Positions 50,576 through 62,225 of a stretch of DNA of 64,000 bases are shown piece by piece. How positions within the stretch are numbered: position 1 is the stretch's first letter; each line of letters opens with the position of its first letter. The notes under the pieces were generated by a model, which worked only from the letters and a program-made list of their open reading frames with translations, was not told where the DNA came from and did not search any database. A program made the position numbers and the translations under genes. The DNA comes from Syncephalis plumigaleata (lineage: Eukaryota > Zoopagomycota > Zoopagomycetes > Zoopagales > Piptocephalidaceae), in NCBI GenBank assembly GCA_025201365.1, contig JAIXMF010000003.1:310001-374000 (forward strand), written 5' to 3'.

Positions 50576-53500
50576 CGTTCGCTGTTCACCGCTCCTTGTT
50601 GGTGTCATTGATCTAACGGTGGATTGCGTCATCATCTACGCGTTCGCTGTTCACCGCTCCTTGTTGGTGTCGTTGATCTAACGTTAGTTCGCGTCATCAT
50701 CTACGCGTTCGCTGTTCACCGCTCCTTGTTGGTGTCGTTGATCTAACGTTAGTTCGCGTCATCATCTAAGCGTTCGCTGTTCACCGCTCCTTGTTGGTGT
50801 CGTTGATCTAACGGTGGATTGCGTCATCATCTAAGCGTTCGCTGTTCACCGCTCCTTGTTGGTGTCGTTGATCTAACGTTAGTTCGCGTCATCATCTACG
50901 CGTTCGCTGTTCACCGCTTTTTGTTGGTGTCGTTGATCTAACGTTAGTTCGCGTCATCATCTACGCGTTCGCTGTTCACCGCTTTTTGTTGTTGTCGTTG
51001 ATCTAACGTTAGTTCGCGTCATCATCTACGCGTTCGCTGTTCACCGCTCCTTGTTGGTGTCGTTGATCTAACGTTAGTTCGCGTCATCATCTAAGCGTTC
51101 GCTGTTCACCGCTCCTTGTTGGTGTCGTTGATCTAACGGTGGATTGCGTCATCATCTACGCGTTCGCTGTTCACCGCTCCTTGTTGGTGTCGTTGATCTA
51201 ACGTTGGTTCGCGTCATCATCTACGCGTTCGCTGTTCACCGCTTTTTGTTGGTGTCGTTGATCTAACGTTAGTTCGCGTCATCATCTACGCGTTCGCTGT
51301 TCACCGCTTTTTGTTGTTGTCGTTGATCTAACGTTAGTTCGCGTCATCATCTACGCGTTCGCTGTTCACCGCTCCTTGTTGGTGTCGTTGATCTAACGTT
51401 AGTTCGCGTCATCATCTAAGCGTTCGCTGTTCACCGCTCCTTGTTGGTGTCGTTGATCTAACGGTGGATTGCGTCATCATCTAAGCGTTCGCTGTTCACC
51501 GCTCCTTGTTGGTGTCGTTGATCTAACGTTAGTTCGCGTCATCATCTACGCGTTCGCTGTTCACCGCTTTTTGTTGTTGTCGTTGATCTAACGTTAGTTC
51601 GCGTCATCATCTACGCGTTCGCTGTTCACCGCTTTTTGTTGTTGTCGTTGATCTAACGTTAGTTCGCGTCATCATCTACGCGTTCGCTGTTCACCGCTTT
51701 TTGTTGTTGTCGTTGATCTAACGTTAGTTCGCGTCATCATCTACGCGTTCGCTGTTCACCGCTTTTTGTTGTTGTCGTTGATCTAACGTTAGTTCGCGTC
51801 ATCATCTAAGCGTTCGCTGTTCACCGCTCCTTGTTGGTGTCGTTGATCTAACGGTGGATTGCGTCATCATCTACGCGTTCGCTGTTCACCGCTTTTTGTT
51901 GTTGTCGTTGATCTAACGTTAGTTCGCGTCATCATCTAAGCGTTCGCTGTTCACCGCTTTTTGTTGTTGTCGTTGATCTAACGTTAGTTCGCGTCATCAT
52001 CTAAGCGTTCGCTGTTCACCGCTCCTTGTTGGTGTCGTTGATCTAACGGTGGATTGCGTCATCATCTACGCGTTCGCTGTTCACCGCTTTTTGTTGTTGT
52101 CGTTGATCTAACGTTAGTTCGCGTCATCATCTACGCGTTCGCTGTTCACCGCTCCTTGTTGGTGTCGTTGATCTAACGTTAGTTCGCGTCATCATCTACG
52201 CGTTCGCTGTTCACCGCTCCTTGTTGGTGTCGTTGATCTAACGTTAGTTCGCGTCATCATCTAAGCGTTCGCTGTTCACCGCTCCTTGTTGGTGTCGTTG
52301 ATCTAACGTTAGTTCGCGTCATCATCTACGCGTTCGCTGTTCACCGCTTTTTGTTGTTGTCGTTGATCTAACGTTAGTTCGCGTCATCATCTACGCGTTC
52401 GCTGTTCACCGCTCCTTGTTGGTGTCGTTGATCTAACGTTAGTTCGCGTCATCATCTAAGCGTTCGCTGTTCACCGCTCCTTGTTGTTGTCGTTGATCTA
52501 ACGTTAGTTCGCGTCATCATCTACGCGTTCGCTGTTCACCGCTCCTTGTTGGTGTCGTTGATCTAACGTTAGTTCGCGTCATCATCTACGCGTTCGCTGT
52601 TCACCGCTTTTTGTTGTTGTCGTTGATCTAACGTTAGTTCGCGTCATCATCTACGCGTTCGCTGTTCACCGCTCCTTGTTGGTGTCGTTGATCTAACGTT
52701 AGTTCGCGTCATCATCTAAGCGTTCGCTGTTCACCGCTCCTTGTTGGTGTCGTTGATCTAACGTTAGTTCGCGTCATCATCTACGCGTTCGCTGTTCACC
52801 GCTCCTTGTTGGTGTCGTTGATCTAACGTTAGTTCGCGTCATCATCTAAGCGTTCGCTGTTCACCGCTCCTTGTTGTTGTCGTTGATCTAACGTTAGTTC
52901 GCGTCATCATCTAAGCGTTCGCTGTTCACCGCTCCTTGTTGGTGTCGTTGATCTAACGTTAGTTCGCGTCATCATCTACGCGTTCGCTGTTCACCGCTTT
53001 TTGTTGTTGTCGTTGATCTAACGTTAGTTCGCGTCATCATCTAAGCGTTCGCTGTTCACCGCTCCTTGTTGGTGTCATTGATCTAACGGTGGATTGCGTC
53101 ATCATCTACGCGTTCGCTGTTCACCGCTCCTTGTTGGTGTCGTTGATCTAACGTTAGTTCGCGTCATCATCTACGCGTTCGCTGTTCACCGCTCCTTGTT
53201 GGTGTCGTTGATCTAACGTTAGTTCGCGTCATCATCTACGCGTTCGCTGTTCACCGCTCCTTGTTGGTGTCGTTGATCTAACGTTAGTTCGCGTCATCAT
53301 CTAAGCGTTCGCTGTTCACCGCTCCTTGTTGGTGTCATTGATCTAACGGTGGATTGCGTCATCATCTACGCGTTCGCTGTTCACCGCTCCTTGTTGGTGT
53401 CGTTGATCTAACGTTAGTTCGCGTCATCATCTACGCGTTCGCTGTTCACCGCTCCTTGTTGGTGTCGTTGATCTAACGTTAGTTCGCGTCATCATCTACG

Positions 53501-54215
53501 CGTTCGCTGTTCACCGCTCCTTGTTGTTGTCGTTGATCTAACGTTAGTTCGCGTCATCATCTACGCGTTCGCTGTTCACCGCTCCTTGTTGGTGTCGTTG
53601 ATCTAACGTTAGTTCGCGTCATCATCTACGCGTTCGCTGTTCACCGCTTTTTGTTGTTGTCGTTGATCTAACGTTAGTTCGCGTCATCATCTACGCGTTC
53701 GCTGTTCACCGCTCCTTGTTGGTGTCGTTGATCTAACGTTAGTTCGCGTCATCATCTAAGCGTTCGCTGTTCACCGCTCCTTGTTGGTGTCGTTGATCTA
53801 ACGTTAGTTCGCGTCATCATCTACGCGTTCGCTGTTCACCGCTCCTTGTTGGTGTCGTTGATCTAACGTTAGTTCGCGTCATCATCTACGCGTTCGCTGT
53901 TCACCGCTCCTTGTTGTTGTCGTTGATCTAACGTTAGTTCGCGTCATCATCTACGCGTTCGCTGTTCACCGCTTTTTGTTGTTGTCGTTGATCTAACGTT
54001 AGTTCGCGTCATCATCTACGCGTTCGCTGTTCACCGCTCCTTGTTGGTGTCGTTGATCTAACGTTAGTTCGCGTCATCATCTACGCGTTCGCTGTTCACC
54101 GCTCCTTGTTGGTGTCGTTGATCTAACGTTAGTTCGCGTCATCATCTAAGCGTTCGCTGTTCACCGCTCCTTGTTGTTGTCGTTGATCTAACGTTAGTTC
54201 GCGTCATCATCTACG
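50576..54215 (+). repeat. 65-bp satellite, array 2 (exactly 56 units, 3,640 bp)
   Basis: Strict 65-bp period; unit starts fall at 50576, 50641, 50706 and onward with no length change to 54215. Units vary at a few fixed places: CTACG or CTAAG at the end, GCTCCTTG or GCTTTTTG, GGTGTCG or GTTGTCG, and GTTAGTTCG or GGTGGATTG. Variant combinations recur in runs, which suggests higher-order repeats and unequal exchange. Non-coding in every frame. Confidence 0.97.
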
Positions 54216-54937
54216 CGTCCTATTCATCCTGTCTATTGTCATTACCTCTTTGTAGTTTGCGGCGCTTTTCTACGCACGCTCGCTACGATCGCGCGTTCAT
54301 ACTCACGTTATTCTGCTGTAATCACCTCCCCTTCAGCCTGTAGCGCTTGTGCACGGCAAGGCTACCGTGCTGTTCTTGCGAGTGCCTTACAGCTGTCATT
54401 GCGTCATGATCCACTCGCGCGTTTATTCCTTTGTACGTTAACAGTGCTCATCTGCTACTCTTTGTATTACAAGGTAAGCTGCCGTTTGTTTATTAGATTT
54501 CTACTGTGCACTAGCTACGGGTATTGCTTGCGCGTCTAACGCTATTCTGTATGCTGTTTTGCATACTGTGTACGCTTCAAGTAAGTTCCGTTTGTTTACT
54601 TTTCTATGCTCATTACACTCGTATAAGCCGTTTATTAATAAAAAGCAATAAAGCTATTAGTACGCCTACTAATTGGTCATTAGTATGGTATTAATAAAGT
54701 GGTAATAAATTATTAATATAGCCCTTAGTAAAATTAACAAGGGTTAGCAGCTTAAAACTAGCAAAAATTACTAATGAAAGCATTAGTAAAAGTTAACAAA
54801 TTTGTTAACAAATCTATTAGTAAAAATTGCCAATTTAAAACTAGCAAAAATATTACTAATGAACCCATTAGTAAAAGTTAACAAAAAGTTAACAAATTTA
54901 TTAACATTTATTAACACCTATCCCCCATTATTAACGG

Positions 54938-54954
54938 CCCTAACCCTAACCCTA
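54938..54954 (-). repeat. Interstitial telomere-like motif, copy 2
   Basis: CCCTAACCCTAACCCTA on the plus strand, identical to copy 1 and placed 723 bp after the satellite. Confidence 0.8.
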
Positions 54955-55699
54955 TATAGCTATTAATAGAAACGCAGTCACAGTGCTATTTGTATGGCGC
55001 TTTACTTTCCCCCATTAACTATCGTTGTTGTGGTCCGATCTCGCTGTTTGTGCGCTCATTCAACGTATCTCGCTTTTCCGGACCAGAATATGTGCTTGCT
55101 GCCTAAATAAATGACAAGTAGGGCGAGTAAAATGTCGATAGTTGTCGTGATTCTTGATTTGGCTGTGCTTTCCACTATCCATGTTTTCCTCCCCGATATC
55201 CATCAGATCGGCATGCGGGTGCTACCATTCTACTGGGCAACACAGAGTGCACAAGTCTACTTATTCGCTGAACCCAGCATAGCTTAGTAGTACGGCGAGT
55301 AAAGCCGCGGAAATCGCCGTGATTCTTGAATTTGTATGGTAGTTTCCCTATAATACCGTGTTTTACAATGCTATCACCATAACGCACTTGAAAGCATGCA
55401 CAAATAGTGCATTTCGCATGTCCAGACCGCAATAGCGAGCTGATTGATATGCGAGTTGGCTACAATCGATGCATTTCCAGGCAATAAATCGCAAATAGTC
55501 TATTTCTCCCATACAAATCGCGTTATTTGGGCATCCGGTCCTTTTCATTTTGCTCAAATGGCGTTATTTCTCAATGGTAGTGGCATATTCTGGTCCGGAC
55601 GGGCCTTCTGACTTCAATAGGTGCAATACTACCTCCAGAAGACCAGAATTGAGCGAGAAAAATGGATATACCAGAAAAATGACCTGATTCTCCAAGGGC

Positions 55700-56240
55700 C
55701 CCAATGGGCCATTAACTTTTATTAATAAGTTTGTTAACTTTTACTAGTAATTTTATTAACTTTTTATTAGTAATTCACTAGCTTTTATTAGCCAGACAAG
55801 GACCCGGTACCCTCAAGAGCCGCAGAAGAGCCGCAGAAGAGCCCAAATAGCTGTTAACTTTTATTAATAAATTCATTGACTTTTATTAGTAATTTTGTTA
55901 ACTTTTATTAACCATTAAATCATGAGCTTTCATTAGAAATTTGCTAACTTTTATTAACCATTGATTAGTAACTTTCATTAGTAAATCAACTACCTAGTAA
56001 TAAGAGGATGTTAGTAAATCTAATGACTTTTACTAGTGCCTTTCCTTATGATCCCCCTTTTAACTTTCCCTTACCTTTTATTAATGCTCCCATTAGTAAC
56101 CTATCCTCTTTTATTAATACCCATGACGCCTCTTGATTTCCCTCGGTTTCCCCTTGCTACCCCCTGGTGTTACCATGGTCATTAGTCAAGGTTAACAAAA
56201 GTTAACAACTTTACTAATGTGGATTAATAATGGCTATTGA
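55700..56240 (+). repeat. AT-rich degenerate repeats (GTTAAC/TTATTAATAA words)
   Basis: Tandem degenerate words of the form TTAACTTTTATTAATAA. Similar tracts lie at 44900-45210, 45990-46520 and 54620-54930, and inverted at 58480-58990 and 59760-60070. They flank the telomere-like motif and the hairpin core. Confidence 0.75.
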
Positions 56241-56351
56241 AGGCAAGTGACGGTCAGTGATGGATATAGGTGCTCTCGACACCCCCTGACACCCCCTGAC
56301 CCCCTCTTTGAGAGCCAGCTCAAGCCAGCTTCAAGGGTCTCGGTCCCATTT

Positions 56352-58346
56352 GAGCCCTCTATTTTTATAAATTCGAATTTCGCTCCTACAATTCAGATAA
56401 AAATATATGTTGCTCAGCCGCACATTCTGGACTATATATATTTTAATTTGATTTTTAGGAGCGAAATTCGAATTTATAAAAATAGAGGGCTCACTGGGGA
56501 CCGGCCGAGAGTCCGGGCTCTTCACCTAAAATGACCGATTTGGACCAGTTAAGGCCAATTATACCGGCTCTTCACTGACCCCCCGGAGCCCTCTATTTTT
56601 ATAAATTCAAATATCACTCCTAAAATCCGATTAAAAATACGTTTGTGCTCAGCCATCAATTCTGAATCGAAATATATTCTTACTTGGATTTTAGAAGCGA
56701 TATTTGAATTTATAAAAATGGAGGGCTCCGGGGGGTCAGTGAAGAGCCGGTACAATTGGCCTTAACTGGTCCAAATCGGCCATTTTAGGTGAAGAGCCCG
56801 GACTCTCCCGTGACCCCCCTGAGCTCCTGATTTTTATAAATTCAAATATCGCTTCTAAAATCCAAGTAAGAATATATTTTGATTCAGAATTGATGGCTGA
56901 GCACAAACGTATTTTTAATCGGATTTTAGGAGTGATATTTGAATTTATAAAAATAGAGGGCTCCGGGGGTCAGTGAAGAGCCGGTATAATTGGCCTTAAC
57001 TGGTCCAAATCGGTCATTTTAGGTGAAGAGCCCGGACTCTCGGCCGGTCCCCAGTGAGCCCTCTATTTTTATAAATTCGAATTTCGCTCCTAAAAATCAA
57101 ATTAAAATATATATAGTCCAGAATGTGCGGCTGAGCAACATATATTTTTATCTGAATTGTAGGAGCGAAATTCGAATTTATAAAAATAGAGAGCTCAAAT
57201 GGGACCGGGACCCTTGAAGCTGGCTTCAGCTGGCTCTCAAAGGGAGTACAAGGGGGTGTCAAGGGGTGTCAAAGGGGTGCCAGATGGTGTTAAATGTATA
57301 AGTCAAAGCTAACAAAAGTTAATAAAAATTAACAAAAGTTAACAATTTTACTAATAAAAGCTAATGTAGGTCAATGATGCACATACAAGCACTTGACACC
57401 CTCGACACTCCCTGGCACCCCCCTTGACACCCCCTTGTACTCCCTTTGAGAGCCAGCTGAAGCCAGCTGAAGCCAGCTTCAAGGGTCCCGGTCCCATTTG
57501 AGCTCTCTATTTTTATAAATTCGAATTTCGCTCCTACAATTCAGATAAAAATATATGTTGCTCAGCCGCACATTCTGGACTATATATATTTTAATTTGAT
57601 TTTTAGGAGCGAAATTCGAATTTATAAAAATAGAGGGCTCACTGGGGACCGGCCGAGAGTCCGGGCTCTTCACCTAAAATGACCGATTTGGACCAGTTAA
57701 GGCCAATTATACCGGCTCTTCACTGACCCCCCGGAGCCCTCCATTTTTATAAATTCAAATATCACTCCTAAAATCCGATTAAAAATACGTTTGTGCTCAG
57801 CCATCAATTCTGAATCAAAATATATTCTTACTTGGATTTTAGAAGCGATATTTGAATTTATAAAAATCAGGAGCTCAGGGGGGGTCACGGGAGAGTCCGG
57901 GCTCTTCACCTAAAATGGCCGATTTGGACCAGTTAAGGCCAATTGTACCGGCTCTTCACTGACCCCCCGGAGCCCTCCATTTTTATAAATTCAAATATCG
58001 CTTCTAAAATCCAAGTAAGAATATATTTCGATTCAGAATTGATGGCTGAGCACAAACGTATTTTTAATCGGATTTTAGGAGTGATATTTGAATTTATAAA
58101 AATGGAGGGCTCCGGGGGGTCAGTGAAGAGCCGGTATAATTGGCCTTAACTGGTCCAAATCGGTCATTTTAGGTGAAGAGCCCGGACTCTCGGCCGGTCC
58201 CCAGTGAGCCCTCTATTTTTATAAATTCGAATTTCGCTCCTAAAAATCAAATTAAAATATATATAGTCCAGAATGTGCGGCTGAGCAACATATATTTTTA
58301 TCTGAATTGTAGGAGCGAAATTCGAATTTATAAAAATAGAGGGCTC
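56352..58346. repeat. Palindrome core: eight foldback modules
   Basis: Modules of about 142 bp at 56352-56492, 56586-56727, 56821-56963, 57056-57196, 57500-57640, 57734-57876, 57970-58112, 58206-58346. Each has arms of about 35-40 bp (beginning GAGCCCTCTATTTTTATAAA or a variant) around a loop of about 65-70 bp, and so resembles a small inverted-repeat element. Two subtypes alternate: outer (TTCGAATTTCGCTCCTA) and inner (TTCAAATATC.CT.CTA). Spacers of about 93 bp carry CCGGGCTCTTCACCTAAAAT and GGCCAATTATACCGGCTCTT. Confidence 0.93.
57235..57470. repeat. Palindrome centre spacer
   Basis: Between the fourth and fifth modules. The flanks are inverted, with GGGGTGTC-type repeats on the left and GACACCCC on the right. 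The middle 57300-57380 is AT-rich with CTAACAAAAGTTAA words. The symmetry axis falls at about 57,349. Confidence 0.85.
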
Positions 58347-59140
58347 AAATGGGACCGAGACCCTTGAAGCTGGCTTGAGCTGGCTCTCAAAGAGGGGGTC
58401 AGGGGGTGTCAGGGGGTGTCGAGAGCACCTATATCCATCACTGACCGTCACTTGCCTTCAATAGCCATTATTAATCCACATTAGTAAAGTTGTTAACTTT
58501 TGTTAACCTTGACTAATGACCATGGTAACACCAGGGGGTAGCAAGGGGAAACCGAGGGAAATCAAGAGGCGTCATGGGTATTAATAAAAGAGGATAGGTT
58601 ACTAATGGGAGCATTAATAAAAGGTAAGGGAAAGTTAAAAGGGGGATCATAAGGAAAGGCACTAGTAAAAGTCATTAGATTTACTAACATCCTCTTATTA
58701 CTAGGTAGTTGATTTACTAATGAAAGTTACTAATCAATGGTTAATAAAAGTTAGCAAATTTCTAATGAAAGCTCATGATTTAATGGTTAATAAAAGTTAA
58801 CAAAATTACTAATAAAAGTCAATGAATTTATTAATAAAAGTTAACAGCTATTTGGGCTCTTCTGCGGCTCTTCTGCGGCTCTTGAGGGTACCGGGTCCTT
58901 GTCTGGCTAATAAAAGCTAGTGAATTACTAATAAAAAGTTAATAAAATTACTAGTAAAAGTTAACAAACTTATTAATAAAAGTTAATGGCCCATTGGGGC
59001 CCTTGGAGAATCAGGTCATTTTTCTGGTATATCCATTTTTCTCGCTCAATTCTGGTCTTCTGGAGGTAGTATTGCACCTATTGAAGTCAGAAGGCCCGTC
59101 CGGACCAGAATATGCCACTACCATTGAGAAATAACGCCAT

Positions 59141-59643
59141 TTGAGCAAAATGAAAAGGACCGGATGCCCAAATAACGCGATTTGTATGGGAGAAATAGAC
59201 TATTTGCGATTTATTGCCTGGAAATGCATCGATTGTAGCCAACTCGCATATCAATCAGCTCGCTATTGCGGTCTGGACATGCGAAATGCACTATTTGTGC
59301 ATGCTTTCAAGTGCGTTATGGTGATAGCATTGTAAAACACGGTATTATAGGGAAACTACCATACAAATTCAAGAATCACGGCGATTTCCGCGGCTTTACT
59401 CGCCGTACTACTAAGCTATGCTGGGTTCAGCGAATAAGTAGACTTGTGCACTCTGTGTTGCCCAGTAGAATGGTAGCACCCGCATGCCGATCTGATGGAT
59501 ATCGGGGGAGGAAAACATGGATAGTGGAAAGCACAGCCAAATCAAGAATCACGACAACTATCGACATTTTACTCGCCCTACTTGTCATTTATTTAGGCAG
59601 CAAGCACATATTCTGGTCCGGAAAAGCGAGATACGTTGAATGA
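59141..59643 (+). other. Overlapping short open frames in S-block copy 3
   Basis: Two overlapping plus frames, 59141-59335 (64 codons, MGEIDYLRFIAWKCIDCS) and 59266-59643 (125 codons, RSGHAKCTICACFQVRYG, then a hydrophobic ILLALLVIYLG near the end). The second frame is cut to 85 codons in copies 1 and 2 by a one-base difference in a C run. No family recognised; could be a relic or chance. Confidence 0.25.
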
Positions 59644-59744
59644 GCGCACAAACAGCGAGATTGGACCACAACAACGATAGTTAATGGGGGAAAGTAAAGC
59701 GCCATACAAATAGCGCTGTGACGGCGTTTCTATTAATAGCTATA

Positions 59745-59761
59745 TAGGGTTAGGGTTAGGG
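59745..59761 (+). repeat. Interstitial telomere-like motif, copy 3
   Basis: TAGGGTTAGGGTTAGGG on the plus strand, mirror of copy 2. Together they face outward around the 4.8-kb palindrome core. Confidence 0.8.
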
Positions 59762-60483
59762 CCGTTAATAATGGGGGATAGGTGTTAATAAATGTTAATA
59801 AATTTGTTAACTTTTTGTTAACTTTTACTAATGGGTTCATTAGTAATATTTTTGCTAGTTTTAAATTGGCAATTTTTACTAATAGATTTGTTAACAAATT
59901 TGTTAACTTTTACTAATGCTTTCATTAGTAATTTTTGCTAGTTTTAAGCTGCTAACCCTTGTTAATTTTACTAAGGGCTATATTAATAATTTATTACCAC
60001 TTTATTAATACCATACTAATGACCAATTAGTAGGCGTACTAATAGCTTTATTGCTTTTTATTAATAAACGGCTTATACGAGTGTAATGAGCATAGAAAAG
60101 TAAACAAACGGAACTTACTTGAAGCGTACACAGTATGCAGAACAGCATACAGAATAGCGTTAGACGCGCAAGCAATACCCGTAGCTAGTGCACAGTAGAA
60201 ATCTAATAAACAAACGGCAGCTTACCTTGTAATACAAAGAGTAGCAGATGAGCACTGTTAACGTACAAAGGAATAAACGCGCGAGTGGATCATGACGCAA
60301 TGACAGCTGTAAGGCACTCGCAAGAACAGCACGGTAGCCTTGCCGTGCACAAGCGCTACAGGCTGAAGGGGAGGTGATTACAGCAGAATAACGTGAGTAT
60401 GAACGCGCGATCGTAGCGAGCGTGCGTAGAAAAGCGCCGCAAACTACAAAGAGGTAATGACAATAGACAGGATGAATAGGACG

Positions 60484-61523
60484 CGTAGATGATGACGCGA
60501 ACTAACGTTAGATCAACGACAACAACAAGGAGCGGTGAACAGCGAACGCTTAGATGATGACGCGAACTAACGTTAGATCAACGACACCAACAAGGAGCGG
60601 TGAACAGCGAACGCGTAGATGATGACGCGAACTAACGTTAGATCAACGACACCAACAAGGAGCGGTGAACAGCGAACGCGTAGATGATGACGCGAACTAA
60701 CGTTAGATCAACGACACCAACAAGGAGCGGTGAACAGCGAACGCTTAGATGATGACGCGAACTAACGTTAGATCAACGACACCAACAAGGAGCGGTGAAC
60801 AGCGAACGCGTAGATGATGACGCGAACTAACGTTAGATCAACGACACCAACAAGGAGCGGTGAACAGCGAACGCTTAGATGATGACGCGAACTAACGTTA
60901 GATCAACGACACCAACAAGGAGCGGTGAACAGCGAACGCGTAGATGATGACGCGAACTAACGTTAGATCAACGACACCAACAAGGAGCGGTGAACAGCGA
61001 ACGCGTAGATGATGACGCGAACTAACGTTAGATCAACGACACCAACAAGGAGCGGTGAACAGCGAACGCGTAGATGATGACGCGAACTAACGTTAGATCA
61101 ACGACAACAACAAGGAGCGGTGAACAGCGAACGCGTAGATGATGACGCGAACTAACGTTAGATCAACGACACCAACAAGGAGCGGTGAACAGCGAACGCG
61201 TAGATGATGACGCAATCCACCGTTAGATCAACGACAACAACAAGGAGCGGTGAACAGCGAACGCTTAGATGATGACGCGAACTAACGTTAGATCAACGAC
61301 ACCAACAAGGAGCGGTGAACAGCGAACGCGTAGATGATGACGCGAACTAACGTTAGATCAACGACAACAACAAGGAGCGGTGAACAGCGAACGCGTAGAT
61401 GATGACGCGAACTAACGTTAGATCAACGACACCAACAAGGAGCGGTGAACAGCGAACGCGTAGATGATGACGCGAACTAACGTTAGATCAATGACAACAA
61501 CAAGGAGCGGTGAACAGCGAACG
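60484..61523 (-). repeat. 65-bp satellite, array 3 (exactly 16 units)
   Basis: 1,040 bp with the same 65-bp unit in reverse complement. Only one unit (about 61205-61225) has the GGTGGATT variant, far fewer than in array 2, so the arrays have diverged in copy number and composition while their flanks stayed nearly identical. Confidence 0.96.
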
Positions 61524-62225
61524 CGAGTAAAACATAAACAAGCGAGAGAGGAGAAAGTACAAGTACGCGAGTGCGCTAAGCAAAGGTAAGTGCATACAAG
61601 GGGTAGGAGAAAGAGAAACAAAGAACAGGTACAGCGAGCATCACGAATACGAGTAGTGAACGACGAAGAAAGAGAGAAAGGAAAGAGTAGTAAACAATAG
61701 AGAGAGAGGTGAGTGTGTAAAGCAGGTGGTATTCACCAATAACCAAGAATGATTAGGAACTATTAACCGGCAAGTACATGTAACCATGCGAGTTAGTTAC
61801 GCGGTATAGGTTCACGTAGGATGCACCGGCCAATATATGGAGCATATAGGCACGTAGTCGAGAATGGTACGCGTTGTTTCATAGCCTGTTGATATGTAGA
61901 GAGTGGCGTTAAACAGCGTAGATCAGGTAATAGTAGACAGAGCGGCACACGACTGAATGTCCCTTTGACCGAGTATTATATATACATGCTAGATCGTGAA
62001 GCTCGATTGCCTTCTAGAACAGGAGTTAGTCATGATGAAGTGAAAGTGTCAAGCCTCATAGGACACGCTCGAGGTCTGTTCTTGACTTACTCGTTAATAA
62101 CAATAAACCTTTAGTACACCTTGCGTAGAATCACGTAGCATTAACCGATCAATGTACGTTCCATATTACTATGTACCCGAAGACTATATGTAACGAGTTA
62201 CACGACTATTGAGCGAACGAGTAAA

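Larger units (their letters stand above)
49866..56110 (+). repeat. S-block copy 2 (left palindrome arm)
   Basis: Same order as copy 1 (43452-46520), with a greatly expanded satellite array. Outside the array it is nearly identical to the inverted copy 3, and somewhat less so to copy 1. Confidence 0.9.
58588..62225 (-). repeat. S-block copy 3 (inverted, right palindrome arm)
   Basis: Reverse complement of copy 2 with a shorter satellite array. Includes the conserved core (58990-59720), the telomere-like motif and the AT-rich tracts. Confidence 0.9.

Noticed and set aside
50576-54215. Regular repeats considered as a CRISPR array
   Set aside because: There are no unique spacers: the whole 65-bp unit repeats, and the host is eukaryotic.
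56247-58451. Eight short frames with EPSIFINSN-type peptides in the hairpin modules
   Set aside because: They occur on both strands of each inverted module and arise from the symmetric arm sequence; no sign of coding.
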